A stretch of DNA of 64,000 nt from Zoroaster sp. YZ-2022 (lineage: Eukaryota > Echinodermata > Asteroidea > Forcipulatida > Zoroasteridae): assembly GCA_029582265.1 (NCBI GenBank), contig CM055837.1:16466369-16530368 (forward strand). The letters run 5' to 3'. Shown one piece after another: positions 42,635 to 54,352 of the stretch (positions are counted from its first letter, which is position 1; every line of letters starts with the position of its first letter). The position numbers and the translations under genes are program-made. The notes beneath the pieces are model-generated. The model was not told where the DNA came from, made no database searches, and was given only the letters and a program-made list of their open reading frames with translations.

Positions 42635-43117
42635 ATACTGATATTAATATCTGAAAGCAGATTCGCTTTAGGCCTAAAGGTGTTGATTAGTTGATAAGTA
42701 TCGGTGTATATAATGCGATGGGACATGCGTTTGCACCCGTTCGGAAAATGTATTCAATTCCGTTTGCGCTTGATTGCGTGCACTTCTGGCAGCTACACAG
42801 TGTTTCTACTGTTTTTCACTTTTTGAATTTCCTGGTCAATAACCGTAGCCAGGGGCTCCTGTTTCAATCAGTCTTCAGTGGCCCAACTGTATGTCTTGAA
42901 ATTGATTTTTTTTTTAATATTACGCTAACTTGCCGGCCGTTATTGCTAGCAAATACAAATAAATATATGGTGAACGCACACGCGCCGCTCTCAATTTTCT
43001 TGCTAACCTGTGAAGTACACTTATGCTTAAGCAAATTTGTCTGCTATAGTTAGCACGAAAATTTGCTTACCGGTAAGCAGCGCTATGACATTGGGCCCAG
43101 GATAAACCCATGCCAAG
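42635..43117. other. No gene seen
   Basis: The ORF at 42691-43053 has no recognisable domain. TAGGCCTA occurs at 42669-42676. Confidence 0.4.
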
Positions 43118-43375
43118 TCGTCCCTAATTTGCCATAGTGACCAATCCGACTTTTTTCAATTTTAAGTTTTCCCGCCCATTAGTACATTCAGGAAGAGACC
43201 TACCATTGTATCTAATCCACACGCATGTATCCCTTACAGTTTTGGAGATAGAGCATGCATTCAAATGACGAATGCTCTAACTGGCTAATTTTGTACTTTG
43301 GCAAAATGACCAATACCGCATTGGTCACTATGCCAACTTAATTTGGGATTGGTCACTATGGCAAATTAGGGACGA
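43110..43375. mobile_element. Foldback element with about 30-bp inverted arms
   Basis: TCGTCCCTAATTTGCCATAG and TGACCAATCC at about 43118-43148 are inverted at about 43342-43372. The words TTGGTCACTATG and GGCAAA recur inside. No target duplication was identified. Confidence 0.8.
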
Positions 43376-43867
43376 TTTCTCCTCTACTGTTAGTGTTACA
43401 CAATTCTGTAGTATTATTCTGCAGAAAACGTTATCCTGAATGTTACGTACAGATGTATGTTATTATGGTTTTAATATCAGGGGCCAATTTATTTCATTGA
43501 GCTGCTAAGCAAAACATTTTGCGAAGAAAATATTTTTGCTAAGCAATATAAAACAGACGACCAATATTTTGTATAAAAGTTTGGCTGGTAACCAATTAAT
43601 GCCAATGTAAAATAATCTAAACACTCATAAATAGAGATTTTCCTTACAGTTGTTTCACCGGGATTGACCATCTGATTAATGCAAGCCATTAACTGCCAAT
43701 TTAGTCTGTGTCCGGCCACTTTAGTCTGTGTCCGGCCACTTTGATATGAAATGTGCAGGAAACAATAAATCACCCCTGCTGCGCTGTCGCGTTTTGGGTG
43801 ACTCTAATTTCTAGTCAGATTCCCATTAACACAGGCAGGCCGTGAAAAATATATGAGTAGGCCTAAT
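43376..43867. other. No gene; short tandem at 43700-43742
   Basis: TAGTCTGTGTCCGGCCACTT occurs twice in tandem. The minus-strand ORF at 43489-43773 overlaps it and shows no domain. Confidence 0.45.
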
Positions 43868-44062
43868 TGAGATGGGAATAAAAAAATTGTCGCGTGGTCT
43901 TCACCGCAAGACATAGATCTATGCGGTCGTGACCACGGGCGATAAATGACAGAGCCAAAGGCGAGTTCCTTTACCGCACGTACTCATGACCCCGAGGTCT
44001 TTATCATGCGGGGGGAAAATCATCGAACTTTTATTCCCATTCATAACTACCCATCTCGATTT
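43868..44062. repeat. Dispersed repeat K (copy 2), inverted borders
   Basis: GAGATGGGAATAAAA at 43868 and TTTTATTCCCATTC near 44028, with CCATCTCG near 44050, form inverted borders. The interior shares CGTGACCACGGGCGATAA, GCCAAAGGCGAG and TTACCGC with 16956-17200. Confidence 0.5.
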
Positions 44063-44415
44063 CGTTTCCAAAATGTCAATATCCAGTATCATTTGTATTG
44101 AAAAAAAACTGACAAATTCACATTATTTTTGAGAACGGGTACCCTTTAACCCTTGAATCCGCTTGACTCGAATACAACAAATTGGTTCAATTCTGTGTCG
44201 CGCGCCTAAAATAGCTTATTATTTTCGCTGACAATGCATAGGCATTAATTACATTATTTGAATTGGAATTTGTCAGATATTTGAGAACATTTATTCCGTT
44301 TTGTCAAGTTTACAAGCATAGGCCTATACTTAATTATTAAATAATTTACAGTATTTATTAGTGCTAACATTGTATACAAAATAATATTTACAATTTACAC
44401 ATTACTACATGCGAA
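44063..44415. other. No gene seen
   Basis: Unassigned; TAGGCCTA at 44319-44326. Confidence 0.4.
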
Positions 44416-44544
44416 CACTGCAAAAACTGTGGTGTTAAAACTACACCATTGGTGTTTATATTAGGCAACTCGCACAATATAAACACCATGGAAGAATAAA
44501 GTTGACACCACTAGTGTTATTTTAACACCTCAGTTTTTGCAGTG
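44416..44544. mobile_element. P-family palindromic element, best-preserved copy
   Basis: CACTGCAAAAACTG-type left end and CAGTTTTTGCAGTG right end are exact inverted repeats. The inner arms (GTGGTGTTAAAA and TTTTAACAC; GGTGTTTATATT and AATATAAACACC) also pair. Length 129 bp. No clear target duplication. Other copies: 21519, 22914, 30822, 50011, 54501. Confidence 0.85.
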
Positions 44545-46462
44545 TACTTAACAGAAGATAAATTTCTTACAATCAGACAGAGACCTTGGAACGAAACTAA
44601 TGGTGGCTTTTATGTTCCTAATGACAATTACAATGGATATCAAAGACGAACAGGAAACCCTACTAGAAACTCGTACTCGTACTCATGAAGAAGTACTCGA
44701 CTACAAATCTGTCAAAACATAAATGAAAACAAAGACTTACAATTTATTAATTGTAAGAATTTGTTCGTTAAAATGGATGCATTGCATGGACTCTCTGCTG
44801 TAAGCTTGCATAGAGTCCAAGAAAAATTATGCCGTATAAGGTTACTAAACGGAATATGTAATTTTTAAGGATAAGGACAGTGGTATTTGTAAGACTATAT
44901 CGATGGTGACGTGGCCAGAGGCGATTTCCATTGCCAGGATCCCAATTGCATATTACCTTTTTGTTAACGGTTTGCTGAAATAGCAATCTTACTGTGACAG
45001 ATTGCCAGACTGTGTCTTGAAAACACCCTCTCTTTGCACTTCGTTTCTCCAAAATATTTGTTCAGTCGCAGAAAGTGGTGAATTTGAAGCGTTGTTTTTC
45101 AACAACCATAAAAAGAAATCGGAGAGTGTCGTACACGTCATTGGCAGCACACGATAATGTTGCTAGGCTATTTGTTATTCCGTTTGCTTCAATTCACTGA
45201 TCGTTCTGCCGATGACGTCATATCAAGAGCATGATTGTGGGCCACATCTCCATTTTGTTTTCGGGACTGTTCTTACTAGCTTCAAGCTTTTGATCTGTAC
45301 ATCTTAAATATTCAAATTAAATACCTAATATATTTAATAGTAATAAGCCTATACCCACAAAGCAAAGTTTGGACTGATGTTGAATTGTGACGTCAGAAGA
45401 AGTTAATTGTGACGTCAGAAGAAGTGAATTGTGACTCGCTGCAATTGCTTCGCAGAGGTTGAACACAATATTCTTGTACGAATCACTCGCCGCCGAACCG
45501 ACGACGTCCAATTAATATCCTTCGTGTTCGCTGTAACACGAATTACGAGCTCGCCTTGCAATATTAATAGTAGGCCTATAGCTACGGTATACTATGGCGA
45601 AACATTTAATTTAGCTGAAACAGTATTGATCAGTTTTATACACTATTTTGTATTTTCATCTAGTATGACAATTTACATTGATACTTGAAATGCCTCCAGA
45701 TCTGGTAGTACGTGATTGATGTAACAACACGGTGTTTTTACAGCTCGTTGAGCGCAATTGGGTTAAGTTGATTTCGCGCCCATATTTGTTGAGTTGACAG
45801 ACGGCACGTGCTCGGCTTCAAAACTAGCACATTTCCCGCTCTTATGCGGTAGCTTTCTTTGCTTTGAGTGTGTTATTAGCCTGAATACCTTGAGTTATAT
45901 AGTTCATCTTTTCCTTCAACTGTTAAATCGAATGTGAAAATACAAACACGTCTTATGGACACGATACATTTTAGTAGGATCTCCATCCGCAGGTAAAGGT
46001 TTGAGACATTTTGACGGTCGATATTGTGTACAAATTGGCTCAACCTGTTTAACCTTGCAGCTGAACGTGTTGTCACGTACGGTTTTGTGCTTGATAATCT
46101 GTGTATCCACTCATCTATTATCGGTATGAATAACACAAAAGAGGATTTACAGACCCATTCTTATACACCAGATTCATTATCTTCAGTGGAAAGATTTAAA
46201 GGTTTACTGATGAGTTTTTCGATAGGAAATCAATGCGGTGTATTTGATGACAATGCGCAAAAGGATACCATTGTTGGGAAAGTGTTTAATTGGACTGTAT
46301 GTCACGGCAGCCATGATGTTAAGTGTGAACATATAGCATTGGATATTGTTTTCTCACAAATGTTTATGGCAGGTTAATGTAGCGTAGGGTACGTGGGGAC
46401 TGTTATTTTAGTTACACATTGTGTTATTTTAGTTACACATTGTGAACATAAAAACATTTACA
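44545..46462. other. No supported gene
   Basis: It contains a short tandem of TTGTGACGTCAGAAGAAGT at 45385-45432 and a duplicated TTATTTTAGTTACACATTGTG-like block at 46402-46443. The ORF at 46024-46377 is discussed under rejected items. TAGGCCTA is at 45571-45578. Confidence 0.4.
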
Positions 46463-46625
46463 ATTTTACGGGATTCGAATGTGACCTGCAGATTAACTCA
46501 CCAGTGCTCTACCAACTGAGCTATCTAGCCCTATAGGTGGTTCTTGTCCATCTATGTGTTCTGGCGACGATAGTCAGAAGTCATGAAACTCGTACATGCC
46601 GTGTATAGCCAGCGATCACTCATTA
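46463..46625 (-). mobile_element. SINE family B with tRNA-like head
   Basis: On the minus strand: GGGCTAGATAGCTCAGTTGG, TAGAGCACTGG, and ATTCGAATCCCG give A-box and B-box regions. The adjoining stretch shares ATGTGTTCTGGCG, TAGTCAGAAGTCATG and TAGCCAGCGATCAC with 35450-35525. Confidence 0.65.
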
Positions 46626-47049
46626 TTTTATTTTATTTTTTTGGCAAATTCCAGTCTGTGTTTGCGTTATTTCAGATCAAGCGAGAAGTCATTCAACTGA
46701 TGTAAGACTAAACGTGATTATTGTCACCATTTTGGACACGCATGATTACATTAAAACCGTAAGTGATGAGTCATGCCTGCACGTCAGTGCAACATTTTAG
46801 TAACCATGGGAATTTTCAAGAAACTTCAACGTGGCGCCAAATCCTGAAATTAACAATCGCGAACTATATTAAATTATTGGTATATTAATGTTGGCAAAAC
46901 TGATGATTTCACCATGCTTTACTTTCTTAGAGTCAAGATGTACATTGAACCAAGATTTACATGCGTAATTGTTATGCAATGTACAGTACATTTACATTAA
47001 ATCAAGATGTAGGCCTACATTACATGCGTAGGCCTAATTGTTATGCAAT
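46626..47049. other. No gene; E fragment at 46880-46960
   Basis: ATTAATGTTGGCAAAACTGA, CATGCTTTACTTTCTTAGAG and TCAAGATGTACATTGAACC match an E terminus. Two TAGGCCTA octamers lie at 47010-47017 and 47029-47036. Confidence 0.5.
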
Positions 47050-47425
47050 CTAGGCCAACAAAAAGTCTCCACGCGCGTCGCCTCAGACCCGTGCGTCAGC
47101 ATTTTTAATTATGTTTTTTTTTAAATTATTATTTTTTTGTTGCTATGAAACGATGTCCAGTTTCAGCCAAAATTGCTGGATCGATTGGAATTCTGCCGTG
47201 CTGTGCTTTAAACGACTTTTTTCCACATAGGGGTAAAAAACGTTTGCCCGACTTGTATGGCCTCTCTTAGCCACTGTACTTATTGTAGCCTCTGGCCTTA
47301 TGGGAAATTTGATCTGGTTCCAATATACCGCATAGGCCTACACATGTATATCACGTATTTCACTGGTTGGCAAAAAAATATTACTAAAAAAGTGCGTCAC
47401 CGCACCGATTTTGAAGCCAACTTTT
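47050..47425 (+). repeat. Dispersed repeat R (copy 2)
   Basis: CGTCGCCTCAGACCCGTGCG, TATGAAACGATGTCCAGTTT, GATTGGAATTCTGCCGTGCT and AACGTTTGCCCGACTTG are in the same order as in copies 1 and 3. GCGTCACCGCACCGATTT at 47394 also matches copy 1 near 33708. Confidence 0.75.
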
Positions 47426-47710
47426 TGTTGCCTTACACCGGTTTGATGTTTTTTTTTGTAGTCTTACTGGAGCCTGTGGAAAATTAGTGTTTATCACTAA
47501 AAGGGTCACCCAGTTATTTTTTTTAAACCAATCGATCAATCAATCAATCGATTAATCAGCGTGTGAATGTTTCAGCTTATTGTGTTATTTCTTTAACAAG
47601 AAAATCATGAAAATGTATTCAGATTGTTCGACGTATTCATTCTGAAGTGAAGTTAAAAAAATAATTATTTCATAAATTAGAACTGGATATCATTTCACGT
47701 TTTGAAAAAT
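47426..47710 (-). mobile_element. E-family fragment beside a (TCAA)n tract
   Basis: A CGATCAATCAATCAATCGAT stretch lies at 47528-47548. Then GTGAATGTTTCAGCTTATTG, AACAAGAAAATCATGAAAAT and GTATTCATTCTGAAGTG match E. Confidence 0.5.
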
Positions 47711-48039
47711 GGACAGCTTCTCAGACAAAAATGATGGAAAATCATCAGGGTCAATTGTAGGTCGTGTAAAAGTTAATTTAGTGGCAATATTGCTTGGATA
47801 ATTATAAAGACAAATGGCGGTCGCTGATTATTTTATCTGGCGTTCCGGTGCATGATGATTTCTGAAAAAGAAATTCAGTGACGATAACAATCATTCTTTG
47901 CCCTTCAATTTCCCCATCCAAGGCAACGCTTGATCTAAATGTTTGTGCGTGGGAGGGTTGCGTATTAATTGGAAAAGAAAAGCCAGCCAGAAATAGGCCT
48001 ATCTTTGCAACTACGTTGTTTTCTACTGATCTAGTTCCA

Positions 48040-48240
48040 TTTCAAATGGAAGGTACAACATTGGTAATGTTGGCAACACTGCTTCAAGAAATTCCCTTTT
48101 ATCTTTGTATCAAGATGGGGCCTATACAATAAGCATGTTACCTGTGAAAGTTTGTTATTCTACGCCGTGTCGCTAACGAGAAAACAGTGGAAATGCACTC
48201 GGAGTGTTTGTACTCATTCTAACGTGGAATGTTCGTCTTA
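48040..48240 (+). mobile_element. E-family fragment with intact outer sequence
   Basis: GGAAGGTACAACATTGGTAA, TGTTGGCAACACTGCTTC, CCTGTGAAAGTTTG, and GCTAACGAGAAAACAGTGG are present in order. The TTAA is replaced by CAAA. A TTCGTCTTATGAAGACGAA palindrome follows at 48230. Confidence 0.75.
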
Positions 48241-50010
48241 TGAAGACGAACATTCAGTTGGAAAAAATGTTTCATTAAACTGAGACAGACCTTAGACAGA
48301 ACCTTTCAAGGGATGTTTGTAATTGTACCGTCATAGCACCATGTAAGTTTTATGTCAAACTTTGATCATTGATTTTTTTTGTTTTCGATTACCAGTGGGG
48401 CTTAATATAAAGGAGCGTATACGGGAATCGGTTGATATCACCACGTCTGGTTCCCTTCGGGTATAGTGTCAAAATCACTATGGAATGAATCCCATGATAA
48501 AGGCGCCAGCCTAATTCAAACACTAGCCTTGTTTATTCTCATGGAGCTGTATTCCGTAAACTGATTCGTATATTGTGACGAGGATGACAACTACAATATC
48601 AGTTGAGTCTAGGGGTAACTCTGGGGGCTTGGGTGAGCATGTGTCCCCACTAAAATGGGTGTGTCCCAGTTTCCCCATGTACCGCCAAAGTGCGCTATAC
48701 GAAAAAAAATCCCCACAGTGCCCCCACTAAAAAATAGTCACGCCCCTAAGATGGGAATGGACATTACGGCCCTGGCTTGATTGCTATTGGGCGAGCCTTT
48801 TATCATAGATAAACATTGCCCTGGGCGATCGCTGGATGACCAGTAGAACCGAAGCCATGTAGTCTTCAGGACTGGTTAGAGTGGACACCCGGAAAGCTCA
48901 GGGCCATTAAAGCTTTCCGACCCATGATTTATCGAGAATGAGTCGCGTATCATTTGCGTGTGGTGTCAACCCGACCTTAGAAAAAGGACACAGACTTAAT
49001 CGCTGCACGTGTGGCGAGACTCATCAGATGCCCACCCGGACTTGTCAAGTTGGGAGTTGGATTACAAGAGCTATACGCGTGCTACAAATCAATAGCGTCA
49101 AAGAAGGCGTCGCTTATAATGATGATCTGATGATCTACAATCCCGGCCAAATCTCGCTGGGCCCCCCGGCCCCCTGACAATGTTGGCTCTTATTGGGCGG
49201 TCTGTGCTCCGGCTGGAGATAACAACATTGGTGGGGGAGCGGGGGAGCAGGGGAGCGGAGAGCGGAGACAGCGTAGGATATGTTTATTGTCACGTGTCCC
49301 AACTATTTTGGCCGGGATTGTAGTTTCAATTTGATAGTGGAGTCTGTTGACACCGCGACGTCAGGTGCACTTCAGGGTAGTGTCAAAATCACTGTACAAT
49401 ATGTCACATGTCAAATGCACCAGCCTAAAGTACAGAAAGTAGCTTTGATTTGGTTCTTAAAGACTTTTGTTAGAGGCCAAGAGCTAGGTGGCTTAGCATT
49501 GAGGGTTTCTTGAAAGCGAGTACAGCATGATTAAATGATGACAAATGATGTCTTATACGATCATAACCATAACATAACCAAATAACTTGTGTTGATATTT
49601 TCATTGTAAGTTAATTTGTAACAGTTGCGTGTATACTGTCTTTAATGCACCACAGGTCAAAGATTAGTGTGTGCATTCAACATTTCACGAGGAAAGTTTC
49701 CGCACTAACTGAAGACAATTTAGAATGTTAATGTTCACATTATTTTTGATATTTTTGTTAACAACACGATTCAATAGAAGGCGGTGTCCTTTCCCATGGT
49801 GCGGCTCTGCCATTGTGGACAGCACATTTAACCCAAATCTATGTTTTGTATTTCAATCTTCACAATTGTCAAAGATTGACATTTCTTTTGCAATTTTACT
49901 TATGCTATATCTGTATGCTAAGTACCGTAACTTAACACCGAGTATGCTATGCTTAAATTAGGTAGGCCTACAATGAATCTTTTGAAAAATTACCGATGGT
50001 GTAGGCCTTA
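48241..50010. other. No gene; diverged duplication and a G/C-rich foldback
   Basis: GTTGATATCACCACGTCTGG, TATAGTGTCAAAATCACTAT, and CCAGCCTAA at 48430-48515 recur as GTTGACACCGCGACGTCAGG, TAGTGTCAAAATCACTGTAC, CCAGCCTAA at 49346-49428, an old direct duplication. Positions 48612-48750 resemble a decayed C-like foldback with CCCCACTAAAA words. Positions 49228-49270 are (GGGGAGC)n. ORFs here lack domains. Confidence 0.45.
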
Positions 50011-50140
50011 CACCGCACAAACTGGGGTATTAAAACCTACATTAGTTGTGTTGATATTGGTCAGCTAGACTAAAATAAACCACCATGGAAGAATACAGTT
50101 AACACCACTGGTGTTATTTTAACGCAACAGTTCTTGCAGG
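50011..50140. mobile_element. P-family palindromic element
   Basis: CACCGCACAAACTGGGGTAT, TAAACCACCATGGAAGAATA, AACACCACTGGTGTTATTTT, and CAACAGTTCTTGCAGGG follow the P layout. Confidence 0.7.
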
Positions 50141-50803
50141 GTTTCTGTGAATGATTAATGTTATGGTATGTTTTATATCCTGCTCAAACTTCAAACAAAT
50201 TCTCAGGTAATAATTTAATCAGTGGATATTCGGGAAAGTATCAAACATTCAAAATTGATGGCTTGTATATGGATGGAATGTTCTCCCTACGTCGGTCAAA
50301 TCCGGTGCGTTGCTCTATTTTCCTTCCTGCATGCTCAATGTAACGAATGGCCCCCAAATGTGCGAATCACTTGTCATCGAGAGCATTTTCCGAGGAGGAT
50401 CGCTTTAGTCGATACAAAAGGGTTTGAAATCGGCGGCGTCGATCGAATACCTGGCGAGTCAGACCATCATTTTGAAAGCCGCGTGTGAACATGTTTGCAC
50501 TACCCATGTCATTTTTCAGTTGCATTCCAAAGATGTGAACGATATTTTCCCGCGCTGCCAATAGTGGCGTATCATGGTTTTTTTTGTTCTCGTCATAATA
50601 AATAATGTTATAGGACTGAGTGTGGTACGAGAACTCATAAGGAACTATTATAGACCTATTTTGTATTACTTTGTTTCGCGTGCCACAGGGGTTGATTATG
50701 TGTCCCCTACTTTCTGAAGCGGACGCCGGACACAATATCCCATGCATTCCCAACCATTAATTAATAGCTGTACTGAACACCCCACGGTTGACATGTTAAT
50801 TAT
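50141..50803. other. No supported gene
   Basis: Opposing ORFs (50222-50488 plus; 50367-50753 minus, 128 codons) overlap. Neither shows a domain that I recognise. Confidence 0.4.
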
Positions 50804-50807
50804 TTAA

Positions 50808-51461
50808 AGGGACAGTGTCGCCACGTTTAGAGCAGACTTTCAACCAGGGCATGGAATCGGTGTACTAGTTTAAGAACACAGTATGACCTGTCACCACGAA
50901 ACCCGGACAAAGTTGGAAAATTTTATTTTGAGTTTTTGGTATTTTCATATTCTCCAGTTCATAAGCTTTTGAATGATTATAAACTTGTAGGGGTAACCCT
51001 TTCCTGTAATCCCCTCAGGAGGGGATTAAGCCCCCCCCCCAACATGTCCAATCAATAACAAGTCAATCAGAGAAAAGAAGGCTTTTGTACAGGAAGTCCA
51101 CGCTTCTTGTTCACCAACATCGCTCCGAAAATAGGGTAAAAAAGTATTTTACCTTAACAGATTTAATTTATTTTTAAAGTAAAATGATAGATGAATATGT
51201 AAAGCATACGGTCATCCCAAAATCCAAAAATGGACGATTCCACCCTGAAATGACTTTGCACGCTGTTTACTCGAAATGGATCGGTGCGACTTTGTCCGGG
51301 TTTAGTGGTGACAGGTCACACAGTGACTGAAAGTTACTGATTCATTTATGCAGCAGCAACGGTAATATCACCTTATCATGGAGGGTATTATTTTCAGTCA
51401 CTGAGTTAATCTAAAACTAGCACTCTGATTCCATGCCGTTGATTGTGATGATATTGACCCT
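50808..51461. mobile_element. D-family MITE interrupted by a foldback insertion
   Basis: TTAA at 50804-50807 and 51462-51465. The left end is AGGGACAGTGTCGCCACG. Inner landmarks AACCAGGGCATGGAATCGG and GATTCCATGCCGTTGATTG are in place. A 435-bp insertion splits it at 50884. Directly after the right TTAA comes AGGGAAGTTATAGAGTTGG, an E-like terminus, so D and E share that TTAA. Confidence 0.8.
50884..51318. mobile_element. Inverted-repeat element inserted in D
   Basis: Ends TGACCTGTCACCACGAAACC and (reverse complement of the right end) TGACCTGTCACCACTAAACC are inverted, continuing with CGGACAAAGT. CACAGT lies on both sides, suggesting a 6-8 bp target duplication. The interior is AT-rich with a C-run at about 51030. 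No ORF. Confidence 0.8.
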
Positions 51462-51610
51462 TTAAAGGGAAGTTATAGAGTTGGTAATTTATAATATAGC
51501 ATAACATGATAAACGATAACATTTTAACATACTTATGATGGTATTAATCTCCTCTATAAACGGTCAGAGGTCTTTTTACAAAAATTGCCAGTTCCTAAAT
51601 TTCTCAGAAG

Positions 51611-51695
51611 ATTGAATACCAACTGGTTCTTTTCAGAACCACTTACTTCTCAAAAGAGAATTGTTACATGGTGTCACCACAAACAGTCTTTACTT
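51611..51695 (+). mobile_element. H-family element
   Basis: CTGGTTCTTTTCAGAACC, then TTCTCAAAAGAGAA, then GTTACATGGTGTCACCACAA. Both hairpins are intact. Confidence 0.75.
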
Positions 51696-51738
51696 AAGAT
51701 TGAAGACAACAAATCAGTGAATTAATTATAATTGTGGG

Positions 51739-52085
51739 GTACCATGGCCGAGCAGTTAAGTGCATTGGACTCCTGTTCTGATGGCTGTGTAGTCAGAATG
51801 TGGGTTCGAATCCGGCCCACGACCGTGGCACTTGTGGCCTTGAGCAAGACACTTTACTGTAATTGCTTCTCTTCACCCAGGAGTATAAATGGGTACCTGT
51901 GAGGGTAGAGATGGTTATTGTGTTTGATTAGCCCTGTAGCGCCAAAAGGTTGCACATAATGGGCTGTATACTCCCCCAGGGAGCTGAGAAAGATTACAGG
52001 AATGATATTGGCCCAGTGATCAGGGGAAATAATGTAAAGCTTGCTGCTGCTGCTGTTGCTGTTGTTGTTGTTGATGATGAAACCT
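51739..52085 (+). mobile_element. tRNA-derived SINE with trinucleotide tail
   Basis: The head has TACCATGGCCGAGCAGTTAA (A box) and GGGTTCGAATCCGG (perfect B box). The body has CCTTGAGCAAGACACTTTAC, GGGTACCTGTGAGGG, TTGATTAGCCCTGTAGCGCC and CTCCCCCAGGGAGCTGAG. The tail at 52042-52080 is (GCTGCT)n grading into (GTT)n. The minus-strand ORF at 51854-52252 is a by-product. Confidence 0.9.
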
Positions 52086-52831
52086 TTATTTGTTGTGTAA
52101 TATAGATTATGGTTTAAAGAGCAAATAAACATAGCCATTAAAGTAGTTTTGCCAATTATTACCAATGCGGGACTTTTCCTATAATGTTTTAACGTACAAT
52201 AGGGACCCGAATAATAATGCATATACAAGTACAACTTGACAGAACGGCTCAAGGTTGAAACTGAAGTTAATTATCTCAATGGAAATACCTCATTTAAAAG
52301 TGAACATGCAATAAGCCCATTTTACTGTAATATGATCATCTGTCACTATTTCATTATCGTGTAAACAGCTGTCATTTTCAATGAATTCGTAAAGATAATA
52401 ACGGTATATGTTTATTCCAAATGTCAGTTGGACGTATCTCTTCATTTGTACAGAGCTAATGTCCACTTGCTGAACGACACACTGTGTTGCGCTATCACGT
52501 ATATTATTTAAGAATAGTGTGGTATTTAGGTCAGCATAAACAAGTGTGCCATTATGTTTTTGTATATGAAGCCAAATACGTCATCGTGACAGATGATCAA
52601 CAAAAATACATTAGAAATAACCTTTTCAAAATATTTACAAAAGTTTATCAGTAGACCGTGGATGAAAACATGTTCATAACCTTTTTATAAAGTCCTGTTT
52701 AAAGTATGCTTTTAAAAGTTTTAGAGATGTATACAAAATAGGATTTATTTTACAAATAATTTATATGGACACACAATGGTACTATACATAGAAATTCAAA
52801 GATGAGGTTGGAGCACTGCGCAAGGACAAAC
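52086..52831. other. No gene seen
   Basis: No supported ORF or named repeat. Confidence 0.45.
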
Positions 52832-53283
52832 AGCTGTGCTGTTTTGACTAGTGAGACAGCAGTTCGACACAAATAATTACATTCGGTATATTTATAGCTG
52901 TCCTGTTTTGACTAGTGAGACAGCAGTTCGACACAAATAATTACATTCGGTATATTTATAGCTGTGCTGTTTTGAATAGTGAGACAGCAGTTCGACACAA
53001 ATAATTACATTCGGTATATTTATAGCTGTGCTGTTTTGACTAGTGAGACAGTGAGTTCGACACAAATAATTACATTCGGTATATTTATAGCTGTCCTGTT
53101 TTGACTAGTGAGACAGTGAGTTCGACACAAATAATTACATTCGGTATATTTATAGCTGTCCTGTTTTGACTAGTGAGACAGTGAGTTCGACACAAATAAT
53201 TACATTTGGTATATTTATAGCTGTCCTGTTTTGACTAGTGAGACAGCAGTTCGACACAAATAATTACATTAGGTATATTTATT
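52832..53283 (+). repeat. 64-65-bp tandem repeat, seven units
   Basis: Units start at 52832, 52896, 52960, 53024, 53089, 53154 and 53219. Each holds AGCTGTCCTGTTTTGACTAG, TGAGACAGCAGTTCGACACA, and AATAATTACATTCGGTATAT. Units 4-6 carry an extra base (CAGTGAG instead of CAGCAG). Confidence 0.95.
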
Positions 53284-53381
53284 CAATTCCCTATTAAAAG
53301 CCCCGCTTGGCCATTAAGTAATTAACTGATTACAAAATCATCAGAAAAAAGGCCTACTCACTCACTATACTCACAGGCCTA

Positions 53382-53646
53382 TCCCCACAAACATTAGTTA
53401 TTGGCCCAGTACTGGCATTATTCCGGCTTGTACTGGGCCAATAACCTAATGTACAGGGCCAATAACTTAATGTACAGGGCCAATAACCTAATGTACAGGG
53501 CCAATAACCTAATGTACAGGGCCAATAACCTAATGTACAGGGCCAATAACCCAACAGGGCCAATAACTTAATGTACAGGGCCAATAACGTAATGTACAGG
53601 GCCAATAACGTAATGTACAGGGCTAATAACCTAATGTTTGTTGGGA
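53382..53646. mobile_element. TA-flanked foldback element filled with a 21-bp minisatellite
   Basis: Ends TCCCCACAAACATTAG and CTAATGTTTGTTGGGA are inverted with one mismatch, with TA at 53380-53381 and 53647-53648. From about 53440 to 53637 the body is a 21-bp repeat (GGGCCAATAACCTAATGTACA), about nine units. One inverted unit lies near the left end (TTATTGGCCCAGTAC). The minus-strand ORF at 53354-53605 is a by-product. Confidence 0.85.
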
Positions 53647-53648
53647 TA

Positions 53649-54180
53649 TTTTTGCAATTATTTCGATAATTTTATTTTGTGTTTTCATGAACGCCTACTG
53701 TACTTTCATACTAGCCATACATTCAACACTTCAAATAGCAATGGCAAAAAAAAATACCACAGGCAAACATGAAAATACGACACCCTGTGTGTGTGAGCGA
53801 ATCGGTCACAACCTGTTAGATTGTAACTAGGGGTCTACAGTTATCAGACAGTCATCAGACAACAGCAAGTGATTCAACGACAAAAGGATTCATATTAAAC
53901 CATAGAGAAAGGCCTCAACATATCTTGTGAAATGACCAAAGAAAAGGCGCTAATGTGATCAGTTCAGAGTAACTGTCCAAGGGGTATAACGGTGTACAGT
54001 TAACGGTACATTGTAACCAGGCGTAAAGAGACAATCCGGTGAAGAATAGAGACGTATCCTGCCACAACAATTAAACTATTCATGAACAACTCCATCGGCC
54101 TTCAAATGAGGTACGCGGCCCACCCTATTGACTTCCCCAAAGATTACTTCTTAGAAAGATTCAGTTGTCCTAATAGCATA
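53649..54180. other. No gene seen
   Basis: No supported ORF or named repeat. Confidence 0.45.
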
Positions 54181-54352
54181 ATGGTTCAAATCTGCACCCA
54201 TATCGTTGATACAATAGCAGTACCCCTGTGGGTGCAGACTTGGCACCCCCTGGATGTGTGCCTCCCCTACGGGTTCATATTTGCACCCTCAAAGGAGGGG
54301 TGCTGCTATTGTATCAAAAATATGCACCCCTGTGGGTGCAGATTTGAACCAT
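54181..54352. mobile_element. TA-flanked MITE, Tc1/mariner-like build
   Basis: Ends ATGGTTCAAATCTGCACCC and GGGTGCAGATTTGAACCAT are exact, with TA at 54179-54180 and 54353-54354. The second arm, TGATACAATAGCAG, is also inverted. Length 172 bp. The ORF at 54082-54369 crosses it and is not a gene. Confidence 0.85.

Noticed and set aside
46024..46377. 117-codon ORF preceded by a splice-acceptor-like CCTTGCAG at 46053-46060
   Set aside because: It could be a terminal exon, but I recognise no domain, the opposite strand is also open, and no linked exon is seen. RNA-seq would decide.
11690..46535. Functional tRNA genes at the three family B heads
   Set aside because: Anticodon stems are mispaired, sequences differ among the copies, and two of the three continue into shared non-tRNA sequence, so these are SINE heads.
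50367..50753. 128-codon minus-strand ORF
   Set aside because: No domain, and it overlaps an opposing ORF.
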